Assembly: GCA_014879735.1 (NCBI GenBank)
Contig: JACSRN010000076.1
Location: 52,590 to 116,589, forward strand
Source: Paracoccaceae bacterium
Lineage (GTDB): Bacteria; Pseudomonadota; Alphaproteobacteria; Rhodobacterales; Rhodobacteraceae
Reading direction: 5' to 3'
DNA length: 64,000 bases
Under the pieces are notes generated by a model. It was not told the origin of the DNA. It saw only the letters and a program-made list of their open reading frames with translations, and did not search any database. Shown piece after piece: positions 9,238 to 17,056 of this stretch (position 1 is its first letter; each line of letters opens with the position of its first letter). Both the position numbers and the translations under genes were made by a program.

Positions 9238-10350
9238 ATGCGGATTTCCAGCCTTGAGATCCGGGCCTGCCGCCACGCCGGCGCCGCTATCGCCGGCGGC
9301 ACCCTGCGCGACGGGCAGGAGCGGGCGGGACTCGATTACCTCGTCTATACCGTGCGGACCGATTGCGGGCGCGAGGCGTCGATGTTCGGCTTTGCCGGCC
9401 GTTCGGCCCTTGGCGCGGGGCATCTGGTGGCAGCCTCGCTGCGGCCGTTCTTTCTCGGCCGCCATGTGCTTGACCGCGAGGCGGCCTGGGCCGACTGGCG
9501 GGTGGCCGACCGCTGGTGGCACCACCTGCCGATCTACAGCTATGGCCCGGTCGATTGCTGCCTGTGGATCCTTGCCGCCGAAGCGGCGGGTCAGCCCCTG
9601 TGGCGCTATATCGGCGGCGCGCGGGACACCGTGCCGGTCTATGCCTCGTCGCTGGTCCTGCCGGACGTGGCGGCCTATATGGCCGAGGCGCGGGCGGTGA
9701 AAGGGTCGGGCCTCAGGGCCTACAAGGTTCATCCGCCCGGCAAGTCGCTGGCCGAAGACATCGAAATCCACCGGGCCGTGCGCGAGGCGGTCGGTCCCGA
9801 TTTCCCGCTGATGTCCGACCCGGTTGCCCCCTATACGCTGGACGAGGCGGTGCGGCTGGGGCGCGAACTGGAACGGCTGGGCTATCTGTGGCTGGAGGAA
9901 CCGCTGCCCGACGAATCCTTCGGCGCGCTGCGCGAGCTGACCCGCATCCTCGACATTCCGGTGATCGGGACCGAGGTGCTGCCAAAGCATCCCTGGTCGG
10001 TGGCGGAATGCCTGGCAAGCCGGGTGGTCGATGGGGTGCGCGCCGATCCGTCCTGGTCGGGCGGGATCACCGGCACGCTGAAGACGGCGCGGCTGGCCGA
10101 GGCCTTCCATGCGCCCTTCGAACTGCATGCCACGATCTTCCAGCCGCTGGATCTGGTGAACCTGCACCTGAACGGCGCCATCGGAAGCTCTCGCTATCTC
10201 GAACTGTTGTGGCCGCTGGATCGTTTCGCCTTCGGCCTGACCGCACCGCTGCCGATCAGCGACGGGATCGCACGAATGCCCGACGGCCCCGGTCTCGGCA
10301 TCCCGCTCGACCGCGACCTGATCGAGAACGACACGCTGGAGGTGCTATGA
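9238..10350 (+). CDS. Second enolase-superfamily dehydratase, KxH type
   Basis: A 370-residue enolase-superfamily protein that is quite different from the one at 7599. The base on the second strand is in YKVHPPGK (Lys-x-His rather than Lys-x-Lys). Metal ligands lie in LMSDPVAPY, WLEEPLPDE and VIGTEVL. A late histidine in ELHATIF fits the other side of the active site. It probably dehydrates or isomerises a sugar acid, but the subgroup is not clear. Its stop overlaps the next start by ATGA, so it is coupled to the split UxaA genes. Two distinct enolase-fold enzymes in one operon suggest either two substrates or two stereoisomers. Confidence 0.78.
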   Translation: MRISSLEIRACRHAGAAIAGGTLRDGQERAGLDYLVYTVRTDCGREASMFGFAGRSALGAGHLVAASLRPFFLGRHVLDREAAWADWRVADRWWHHLPIYSYGPVDCCLWILAAEAAGQPLWRYIGGARDTVPVYASSLVLPDVAAYMAEARAVKGSGLRAYKVHPPGKSLAEDIEIHRAVREAVGPDFPLMSDPVAPYTLDEAVRLGRELERLGYLWLEEPLPDESFGALRELTRILDIPVIGTEVLPKHPWSVAECLASRVVDGVRADPSWSGGITGTLKTARLAEAFHAPFELHATIFQPLDLVNLHLNGAIGSSRYLELLWPLDRFAFGLTAPLPISDGIARMPDGPGLGIPLDRDLIENDTLEVL

Positions 10351-10682
10351 GCCGGACTGACGACCGCCTGCTGCTGCTTTCGCCCGATGACAACGTTCTG
10401 GTCGCGCGTGCCGCCATTGCCGAGGGCGAACCGATCCTTGTCGAAGGGCTGGTCCTGCCGCTGACGGCGGCGATCAGCATGGGGCACAAGCTGGCCCGCA
10501 GGCTGATCCCCGCGGGCGAGGCCATTGTCAAATACGGTGCGGTCATCGGCACCGCGACCACGGATATTGCGCAGGGTGCGCATGTCCATACGCACAACGT
10601 CCGCAGCAACTATACCGCAACCCATACGCTGGAAGAGGCGCGCGTCGCCTATGAGGCGGCGAGCGAGGTGGGAAAGACATGA
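10347..10682 (+). CDS. UxaA-type dehydratase small subunit (SAF domain)
   Basis: A 111-residue protein matching the N-terminal SAF domain of altronate/galactarate dehydratases (LLSPDDNVLVARAAIAEGE, the HKLARRLIPAGEAIVKYG core, IAQGAHVHTHNVRS). In many bacteria this is one domain of UxaA; here it is a separate gene that overlaps the large part by ATGA. Split UxaA pairs are also found in L-fucose operons (C. jejuni Cj0482/Cj0483). It should form a complex with the product of the next gene, with metal-dependent dehydration of an aldonate as the likely reaction. Confidence 0.85.
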   Translation: MSRTDDRLLLLSPDDNVLVARAAIAEGEPILVEGLVLPLTAAISMGHKLARRLIPAGEAIVKYGAVIGTATTDIAQGAHVHTHNVRSNYTATHTLEEARVAYEAASEVGKT

Positions 10683-11872
10683 CATCACTGACCGGCTATC
10701 TTCGTGCCGACGGCAGGAAGGGCATCCGCAACCGCGTCGCCGTCGCCTATCTGGTGGAATGCGCCCATCACGTTGCGCGCGAAATCGCCTGGCCCAATCG
10801 CGACCAGGCGCATGTGATCGGCTTTCCCGGATGCTATCCGAACGATTATGCCCAGGCGATGATGGAGCGGCTTTGCACCCATCCCAATGTTGGGGCGGTG
10901 CTTCTGGTCTCGCTCGGCTGCGAAAGCTTCAACCGCTTTCGCCTGGAAAGCGTGATCCGCGACAGCGGCCGCCCGGTCGAGACGCTGGTGATCCAGCGCG
11001 AGGGCGGCACGGCCGCGACGATCGGCAAGGGACAGACCTGGATCGCCGACCGGCTGCAGGACCTGTCCAGGGCGCAGCGGGTGGCGATGGATGTGTCGGA
11101 ACTGGTGGTCGGTACCGTCTGCGGCGGGTCGGATGGCACCAGCGGCATCTCGGGCAACCCGGCGGCGGGACGGGCCTTCGACCGGCTTGTCGCGGCCGGG
11201 GCGGCCTGCATTTTCGAGGAAACCGGCGAGTTGATCGGCTGCGAGGAAATCATGGCCGATCGCGCGGCCACCCCCGAACTGGCCGATGAGCTGCGCGCAG
11301 CGGTGGCCAAGGCGGCACGCTATTATGCCACGCTGGGTTTTGGCAGTTTTGCCGCCGGCAATGCCGATGGCGGGCTGACGACGATCGAGGAAAAGTCGCT
11401 TGGCGCCTATGCCAAATCCGGGCAATCCCGAATCTCAGGCCTGATCAAGCCGGGCGACCTGCCGCCCAGGGGCGGGCTCTATCTCATGGATGTGGTGCCC
11501 GATGGCGAGGTCCGGTTCGGTTTCCCGAACATCAGCGACAATGCCGAGATCGTCGAGATGATGGCCTCCGGCGCGCATCTGACGCTGTTTGTCACGGGGC
11601 GCGGTTCGGTCGTCGGCTCTGCACTGGCGCCGGTGATCAAGATTGCCGCCAATCCCGAGATGTACGCCCGCCTTTCGGCCGACATGGATGTGAATGCCGG
11701 GCGCATCATCCTGGGCGAAAGCAGCGTGGATCAGATCGGGCAGGAGATCTATGATCTGGTTCTGGGGGTCGCGGCCGGGCAGCAGACCGCTTCGGAAGCG
11801 ATGGGCCATGCCGAATTCCTCCTGACCTACAAATCATTCGAGCCGATCGGGCCGGCCTGCCTGCCCGCATGA
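10679..11872 (+). CDS. UxaA-type dehydratase large subunit
   Basis: A 397-residue protein of the UxaA / galactarate dehydratase C-terminal family. It begins GYLRADGRKGIRNRVAVAYL, the usual entry of this family, and contains VLLVSLGCESF, VGTVCGGSDGTSGISGNPA and the closing segment GRIILGESSVDQIGQEIYDL. The cysteines in LGCES and TVCGGSD sit in the conserved positions thought to hold the metal. With the SAF-domain gene before it, it forms a split aldonate dehydratase. The stereochemistry of the substrate is open; L-fuconate is a good guess from the neighbours. Confidence 0.87.
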   Translation: MTSLTGYLRADGRKGIRNRVAVAYLVECAHHVAREIAWPNRDQAHVIGFPGCYPNDYAQAMMERLCTHPNVGAVLLVSLGCESFNRFRLESVIRDSGRPVETLVIQREGGTAATIGKGQTWIADRLQDLSRAQRVAMDVSELVVGTVCGGSDGTSGISGNPAAGRAFDRLVAAGAACIFEETGELIGCEEIMADRAATPELADELRAAVAKAARYYATLGFGSFAAGNADGGLTTIEEKSLGAYAKSGQSRISGLIKPGDLPPRGGLYLMDVVPDGEVRFGFPNISDNAEIVEMMASGAHLTLFVTGRGSVVGSALAPVIKIAANPEMYARLSADMDVNAGRIILGESSVDQIGQEIYDLVLGVAAGQQTASEAMGHAEFLLTYKSFEPIGPACLPA

Positions 11873-11883
11873 AGGAAAAGCAC

Positions 11884-12627
11884 ATGGGACGACTGCAAGG
11901 AAAGCGCTGTCTGGTAACGGCGGCGGGTCAGGGGATCGGCCGCGCCTCGGCGCTGGCGATGGCGCGCGAAGGGGCTGTGGTGATCGCCACCGACATCAGC
12001 GAGGCAGGTCTTGCCGCGCTGGCGGCCGAACACCCGTCGATCACACCCCGGCTGCTGAACGTGCGCGACAAGGCCGCGATCGAAGCTGCCGCAGCCGAGG
12101 CCGGCGCCCTGGACGTGCTGTTCAACTGTGCGGGTTTCGTGGCCAACGGCACCATCCTCGATTGCGACGAAGATCAATGGGCCTTCAGCCTCGACCTGAA
12201 CATGACGGCCATGTACCGCATGTGCCGGACCTTCCTGCCGGCGATGATCGAGGGCGGCGGCGGGTCGATCATCAACATGGCTTCGGTTGCCTCATCGGTG
12301 ATCGCGGCGCCGAATCGCTTTGTCTATGGCGCAACCAAGGCGGGGGTGATCGGCCTGACCAAGTCCATCGCGGCCGATTTCATCGCCAAGGGCATCCGCG
12401 CCAATGCGATCTGCCCGGGCACGGTGGAAAGCCCCTCGCTGGAAGAGCGGCTGAGGGCCACTGGCGATTACGAGGCCGCAAAAAAGGCCTTCATTGCCCG
12501 CCAGCCCATCGGCCGCATCGGCAAGGCCGATGAAATCGCGGCGCTGGTCGTCTATCTCGCCTCGGACGAAAGCGCCTATACGACGGGGGTCGCGCATGTG
12601 ATCGACGGCGGCTGGTCGAACGTCTGA
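11884..12627 (+). CDS. SDR dehydrogenase, 2-keto-3-deoxy-L-fuconate dehydrogenase-like
   Basis: A 247-residue classical short-chain dehydrogenase. The nucleotide motif is TAAGQGIGR (residues 12-20), with NCAG at 81-84 and the catalytic triad Ser134, Tyr148, Lys152. The acidic residue after beta-2 (IATDIS) predicts NAD rather than NADP. The N-terminus MGRLQGKR...TAAGQGIG closely resembles the DHRS6 / 2-keto-3-deoxy-L-fuconate dehydrogenase group. The start at 11884 is chosen because AAGGAAAAG lies before it. With the FAH hydrolase behind it, the best reading is oxidation of 2-keto-3-deoxy-fuconate (or -rhamnonate) to the 2,4-diketo acid. L-fucose 1-dehydrogenase, as for C. jejuni FucX, is the main alternative. 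Confidence 0.82.
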   Translation: MGRLQGKRCLVTAAGQGIGRASALAMAREGAVVIATDISEAGLAALAAEHPSITPRLLNVRDKAAIEAAAAEAGALDVLFNCAGFVANGTILDCDEDQWAFSLDLNMTAMYRMCRTFLPAMIEGGGGSIINMASVASSVIAAPNRFVYGATKAGVIGLTKSIAADFIAKGIRANAICPGTVESPSLEERLRATGDYEAAKKAFIARQPIGRIGKADEIAALVVYLASDESAYTTGVAHVIDGGWSNV

Positions 12628-12639
12628 AAGGGGGCCGCG

Positions 12640-13485
12640 ATGAAGCTATTGCGTCACGGGCCGCGCGGTCAGGAACGGCCCGGCCTTCTGGCCGGCGACG
12701 GCACGATCCGCGATCTGACCGGGTTGGTTCCCGACATTGCCGGTGCGGTCCTGTCCGATGCCGGGCTTGCCATGCTGCGCGGCCTTGATGCCAGCGCGTT
12801 GCCGGTCGTCGACCCGGCGACACGGCTTGGGCCCTGCATTGCCGGCACCGGAAAGTTCATCTGCATCGGCCTGAACTACGCCGATCATGCCGCCGAAAGC
12901 GGCATGGCCGTGCCGCCCGAGCCGGTGATCTTCATGAAGGCGACCTCGGCCATCTGCGGTCCGAACGATCCCATCGTGATCCCCCGCAGCAGCGAAAAGA
13001 CCGACTGGGAGGTGGAACTGGCCGTCATCATCGGCAAGACGGCCAAATATGTCGCGCAAGAGGCTGCGATGGACCATGTGGCCGGCTATGCGGTCACGAA
13101 TGACGTCAGCGAACGCGCCTTCCAGACCGAACGGGCCGGCCAATGGACCAAGGGCAAGAGTTGCGACAACTTCGGCCAGATCGGCCCCTGGCTGGTGACG
13201 CGCGATGAAATCCCCGATCCGCAGCAGCTGAAGATGTGGCTGAAGGTCGACGGCCAGACGATGCAGGACGGCTCGACCCGGACCATGGTCTACGGCGTGC
13301 GGTATCTGGTCAGCTATCTGTCGCAGTTCATGACGCTGCACCCGGGCGACGTGATTTCGACGGGAACGCCGCCGGGGGTGGGCCTGGGGATGAAGCCACC
13401 GCGCTATCTGAAGCCGGGCGAGGTGGTGGAACTGGGGATCGAGGGGCTTGGCCGCCAACGCCAGGATGTGATCGCCGACGCATAG
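12640..13485 (+). CDS. FAH-family hydrolase, 2,4-diketo-3-deoxy-L-fuconate hydrolase-like
   Basis: A 281-residue fumarylacetoacetate hydrolase-family protein. Visible motifs are ICIGLNYADHAAESG, the metal-binding stretch EKTDWEVELAVIIGK and VTNDVSERAFQ, followed by GDVISTGTPPGVGLGMKPP near the end. The family cleaves C-C bonds of diketo acids with a divalent metal. After the SDR it would split a 2,4-diketo-3-deoxy acid into pyruvate and L-lactate, as known for the L-fucose and L-rhamnose diketo-hydrolase routes. The length and motifs match this subgroup. It follows the SDR by 12 bp with AAGGGGG before the ATG. Confidence 0.85.
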   Translation: MKLLRHGPRGQERPGLLAGDGTIRDLTGLVPDIAGAVLSDAGLAMLRGLDASALPVVDPATRLGPCIAGTGKFICIGLNYADHAAESGMAVPPEPVIFMKATSAICGPNDPIVIPRSSEKTDWEVELAVIIGKTAKYVAQEAAMDHVAGYAVTNDVSERAFQTERAGQWTKGKSCDNFGQIGPWLVTRDEIPDPQQLKMWLKVDGQTMQDGSTRTMVYGVRYLVSYLSQFMTLHPGDVISTGTPPGVGLGMKPPRYLKPGEVVELGIEGLGRQRQDVIADA

Positions 13486-13494
13486 GGGGACGAC

Positions 13495-14331
13495 ATGGAC
13501 TTCATCGACACGCATCAGCATCTGATCTGGCGGAACCGCTTCGGCTACGGCTGGACCGCCGGCATCCCCGCGCTGGCCGAGGGCGATTTCACACCCGAAG
13601 CCTACCGGGCAGAGACGAAGGACCTCGGCATTCTTGGCACCCTTTTCATGGAATGTGCCGTCGACGAGGCCGACTATCAGGCCGAGGCCCGTCATGTCGC
13701 CACCCGGGTGGGTGAGGCGGGCCTTCTTGGCCTGATTGCCTCTTGTCGGCCCGAAACCGACGCAGGTTTCGCCTCCTGGCTGGACGAATGCACCGATCTG
13801 GGGGTGAACGGCTTCCGCCGTGTCCTGCATGTGGTGCCCGACGACCTGTCGCAGACCGACACCTTCCGCACCAACCTGCGCAAGATCGGGCAGCGCGGGC
13901 TGGCCTTCGACCTGTGCTTTGCGGCCCGGCAATTGTCGATTGCCGAGGAACTGGCGCGGGCCTGCGACGACCAGCCGCTGGTGCTGGATCATTGCGGCGT
14001 GCCCGATATTGCCGGTGGCGCCTTCGACGACTGGGCGCGCGCGATCACCCGCCTGGCCGCGCTGCCGCATATGCAGGTGAAGCTGTCGGGGATCAGCGCC
14101 TATTGTGCGCCGGGGACCGCCAGTGTCGAGGTGCTGAAGCCCTGGGTCGAACATGTTCTGGCAAGTTTCGGCCCGGCCCGCGTGGTCTGGGGATCGGACT
14201 GGCCGGTCGTGCTGCTGGGGTCTGGGCTGACGGACTGGATTGCGATGTCGCGGGCGCTGCTGGCCGGGCTTTCGCCCGCGGATCAGGCCGCCATCGGCCA
14301 AGGCAATGCCCGGCGGCTCTACCGGCTGTAG
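13495..14331 (+). CDS. Amidohydrolase-family sugar lactonase (L-fucono-lactonase-like)
   Basis: A 278-residue TIM-barrel amidohydrolase. The metal motif FIDTHQHLIW opens the protein, LVLDHCG carries a further conserved histidine, and VVWGSDWPV near the C-terminus has the conserved aspartate. This is the pattern of COG3618 lactonases such as L-fuconolactonase and L-rhamnono-lactonase. In the pathway it would open the aldonolactone made by a sugar 1-dehydrogenase and supply the aldonate to the dehydratases. It is the last gene of the operon, 9 bp after the FAH gene and 15 bp before a hairpin. Confidence 0.83.
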   Translation: MDFIDTHQHLIWRNRFGYGWTAGIPALAEGDFTPEAYRAETKDLGILGTLFMECAVDEADYQAEARHVATRVGEAGLLGLIASCRPETDAGFASWLDECTDLGVNGFRRVLHVVPDDLSQTDTFRTNLRKIGQRGLAFDLCFAARQLSIAEELARACDDQPLVLDHCGVPDIAGGAFDDWARAITRLAALPHMQVKLSGISAYCAPGTASVEVLKPWVEHVLASFGPARVVWGSDWPVVLLGSGLTDWIAMSRALLAGLSPADQAAIGQGNARRLYRL

Positions 14332-14346
14332 GCGGATCGCCCCGAC

Positions 14347-14373
14347 GCGCCGCATGCCCCGGCAATGCGGCGC
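14347..14373 (+). terminator. Hairpin terminator after the deoxysugar operon
   Basis: Perfect 9-bp arms GCGCCGCAT (14347-14355) and ATGCGGCGC (14365-14373) with a 9-nt loop, 15 bp after the stop of the lactonase gene. No T-run follows, so the termination type is uncertain. Confidence 0.5.
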
Positions 14374-14856
14374 GATGCAGACTGCCGGTCCCCCCGGGGG
14401 GGCTGATCATGGCGGCTGGCGCCGGCAAGGCTGCCTCCTGCGAGCGGCAGCCTGCCATCGTTGCACCGCGGGGCTGCGCTCTGCCCCGTGATCTCTGCCG
14501 CGCGGTCTTGGCCGTAGCCCCGGTTCCGGGCGCGCCGGAGCGTGATCGCGCCACATCCCTCCAACCTCCAATGCTGGATCCTGTCGCTGCGCAGCGCCGG
14601 GGGCAGGATCCGTCTCCGATCACGGATATGCCTCCCGCGTGACAGGTCATGCGGCACCCAGCGCGCCAGGGCGCGCCCGACTGGCGCGGTGACACAGGCG
14701 CGGCACCGGCGCATATCACGCAGGATGCGACAGGCAGGGTCGGCCGGCCATTCCCGCCGGGTGCCGCACATTTCCATTGACATTCGAACAAATGTCAGTG
14801 CACAACATTAAAAGCATCGTAACATATGTTCACGCGCTGCCTTCGGAGGAGAATCC
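14374..14856. promoter_or_regulatory. Long intergenic region with palindromic operator
   Basis: This is the longest gene-free stretch of the window. No frame in it looks like a protein. A further GC hairpin (CCCCCCGGGGGG) lies near 14390. The last 80 bases turn AT-rich and hold a perfect inverted repeat TGACATT-N6-AATGTCA at 14778-14797 that includes a TTGACA -35 hexamer (14777-14782). It is a likely operator/promoter for the ABC operon starting at 14857. The -10 element is not clear. Confidence 0.5.
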
Positions 14857-15981
14857 ATGCATCATCGCTTCACATCGACTGTGCGCACCAGCCTTGCCGC
14901 AACCGCGCTGACCCTGGCAACCCTTGGCCCGGTTTTCTACGGCCTGCCCGCCGCGGCCGAGACCTCGCAGCAGACCTATGACAAGTCGGACATAATTCTC
15001 GTCACCACGGTGATCAACGCCACCAACCCCTATATGGCCTCCTGGATCGAAGGATCGAAGGCGCTTGGCGAGAAACTGGGCCTGCCGGTCGAGATCGTGC
15101 AGTCGAACGGCAGCTCGCAAACCCAGATCGCGGGGATTCAGGCTCTCGCGGCCAAGGGCAAGAAGATCGTCCTGGTGACGAACCCGCTTGCAGCCTCTGA
15201 CGTGCCGGCCATCGCCAATACGATCAAGCAGAACGGCGGCTACATGGTGGTGTGGTGGAACATGCCCCCGAACATGGAACCGGCCGATGTCGGCGACCAT
15301 TTCGTCGCCTTCGGCACCTACAACGGCGTGACCGCCGGCGAATGTGGCGCCAAGGCGCTGGTCGAGGCGATGGGCGGCAAGGGTGGCATCATCGCGCTAC
15401 CGGGGGTTCTGGACAGCACCGTCAGCCAGGAACGCGTGGCCGGCCTGAAAGAGGTGATCAAGGACTATCCCGACATCACGCTGCTGGACGAACAGCCGGC
15501 GAACTGGGACCAGGCCATTGCGCTGAAGACCACGCAGCAACTGGTCGCCAAATATGGTGACGAGATCGACGGTGTCTGGACCGCCGACGACGCGATGATG
15601 CTGGGCGCCTACGAGGCGATCAAGAAGGCGGGGATGATCGGCGAGGTGAAATTCTCGGGCGAAGGGGCCTATCCGCCGGTGGTCGACCTGATGGTCGCCC
15701 AGCCCGATGGCAATGTGGTGGCCGCGTCGTCCTTCCATCGCGGCTACAAGGCCGCGGCAACCGGCATGCTGATCGCCTACAAGGCCGCGGTGGGCGAGCT
15801 TGACGTCGCGACGTTGACGGCCGATCAGCGTCATGGCCAATATGCCATCGACTGCGTGACCCCAGAGAACGCAGCGAAGTTCCAGGAGAACGGCGGTATC
15901 GACCCGACCTGGCTCGACCGGCTGGTCGCCGATCCGTTCATGGACCTGGTTGGCGGCAAGGTAGAACTGCCGAACGGCTGA
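14857..15981 (+). CDS. Sugar ABC periplasmic binding protein (ribose type, CUT2)
   Basis: A 374-residue periplasmic binding protein of the RbsB/XylF type. A long signal peptide (positively charged MHHRFTSTVRTS, then a hydrophobic stretch) ends around PAAA before ETSQQTY. The mature protein starts with the typical first strand IILVTTVINATNPYMASW and has the hinge and second-lobe features WTADDAMMLGAYEAIKKAG and FSGEGAYPPVV. GGAGGAG precedes the ATG. It is the first gene of a five-gene operon, followed by a perfect hairpin (15997-16022). The ligand is unknown; the terminal BKACE gene suggests something that yields a beta-keto acid. Confidence 0.9.
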   Translation: MHHRFTSTVRTSLAATALTLATLGPVFYGLPAAAETSQQTYDKSDIILVTTVINATNPYMASWIEGSKALGEKLGLPVEIVQSNGSSQTQIAGIQALAAKGKKIVLVTNPLAASDVPAIANTIKQNGGYMVVWWNMPPNMEPADVGDHFVAFGTYNGVTAGECGAKALVEAMGGKGGIIALPGVLDSTVSQERVAGLKEVIKDYPDITLLDEQPANWDQAIALKTTQQLVAKYGDEIDGVWTADDAMMLGAYEAIKKAGMIGEVKFSGEGAYPPVVDLMVAQPDGNVVAASSFHRGYKAAATGMLIAYKAAVGELDVATLTADQRHGQYAIDCVTPENAAKFQENGGIDPTWLDRLVADPFMDLVGGKVELPNG

Positions 15982-15996
15982 GCCGCCCTGAAACCT

Positions 15997-16022
15997 GCCG
16001 CCGCCCATGGCCGGGCGGCGGC
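15997..16022 (+). terminator. Intercistronic hairpin behind CUT2 binding-protein gene
   Basis: Perfect 10-bp arms GCCGCCGCCC (15997-16006) and GGGCGGCGGC (16013-16022) with a 6-nt loop, lying between the binding protein and its permease. No T-run follows, so read-through or mRNA stabilisation is likely. Confidence 0.6.
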
Positions 16023-16048
16023 CCCCGAGGCTGAGAAGGAGTGGCGCG

Positions 16049-17056
16049 ATGACAAGCCTTTCAGAAACCGGCAGCGGGGGGGCTGCACGCCGGCGTGGCC
16101 TGGCGGCGCGGGCAGGGCTGGCGGAACTGGCGATCCTGCTGGCGCTGGTCGCGATCTTTTCGGTGCTGAATCCGCATGCGTTTCCGACGCTGACCAATCT
16201 GAACACCATCCTGAACAATGCCGCGATCCCGATCGTGATCGGTGTCGGCGCCAGCCTTGTGGTGCTGACTGGCCGGATCGACCTGTCGGTCGAGGGGGTG
16301 ATGGGTGCGGCGGGCATGGCCTTTGTCCTGTTGTCGGCCAACAGCCGCGAAACGGCCGATATCGGCTGGCTGGCCTATCCGGCAGCCCTGGCGGTCGGCG
16401 CGGTTCTGGGCGGCACCACCGGGGCGATCCATGCGTTGGCCAAGGTGCCGTCGTTCATCGTGTCGCTGGGGATGTGGTATGTCGGCCTGGGCATTGCCGC
16501 AGTCCTGTTCGGCTATGAGATGATCCCGTTTCTTGGCAATGAGGCTGCAGTGGCCTGGCCCACGGCAACGCCGCTCGGCCTGCCGAACAGCTTTGTGCTG
16601 GCACTGGTCGTCGTCGGGCTGGGCTGGCTGATCGAGCGCTACACCCGCCTTGGCCGCTATGCCTATGCCATCGGCAACAACGAATCCGTGGCCCGCATGA
16701 CCGGGATCCCCGTGGCCGGCTTTGTCGTGGCGATCTTCGCCTTTGCCGGCGCCTGCAGCGCATTGGCAGGGGTGATGGGCAGCCTGGCCCTTGGCGCCGG
16801 CTCGGCCACGGTGGGCGTGGGCATGCTGTTTCTGACGCTGGCCGCCATCGTGATCGGCGGCACGCCGCTGGGTGGCGGCCGTGGCGGCGCGCTGCGCACC
16901 GTGACGGGCGTTCTGATCCTGTCCACCCTCTACAACGGCCTGATCCTTGTCGGCGTCGATCCATCCATCCAGTCGGGGGTCTCGGGCGTCGTCCTCGTCG
17001 CCGCGGTGATCGCCGCCGGCTGGTCGCAGCGCGCAAGATTGCGGGTGTTCAAATGA
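16049..17056 (+). CDS. Sugar ABC permease (RbsC type), first copy
   Basis: A 335-residue CUT2 permease with many membrane helices. The family pattern is visible in LVVLTGRIDLSVEGVMGAAGM (the usual GGIDLSVG position), KVPSFIVSLGMWYVGLG, the RYAYAIGNNESVARMTGI segment and VIGGTPLGGGRGGALRTVTG. The ATG at 16049 follows AGAAGGAG at a proper distance. It overlaps the ATPase gene by 4 bp. A second, different permease sits behind the ATPase, so the channel is probably a heterodimer. Confidence 0.9.
   Translation: MTSLSETGSGGAARRRGLAARAGLAELAILLALVAIFSVLNPHAFPTLTNLNTILNNAAIPIVIGVGASLVVLTGRIDLSVEGVMGAAGMAFVLLSANSRETADIGWLAYPAALAVGAVLGGTTGAIHALAKVPSFIVSLGMWYVGLGIAAVLFGYEMIPFLGNEAAVAWPTATPLGLPNSFVLALVVVGLGWLIERYTRLGRYAYAIGNNESVARMTGIPVAGFVVAIFAFAGACSALAGVMGSLALGAGSATVGVGMLFLTLAAIVIGGTPLGGGRGGALRTVTGVLILSTLYNGLILVGVDPSIQSGVSGVVLVAAVIAAGWSQRARLRVFK

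Noticed and set aside
14389..14402. CCCCCCGGGGGGG as a second terminator
   Set aside because: No loop is possible without melting the stem and no T-run follows; chance in GC-rich DNA.
14093..14791. A 232-codon minus-strand frame across the lactonase end and the gap
   Set aside because: Arg/Pro/Ala-rich composition typical of antisense frames in GC-rich DNA, overlaps a secure gene, no ribosome site.
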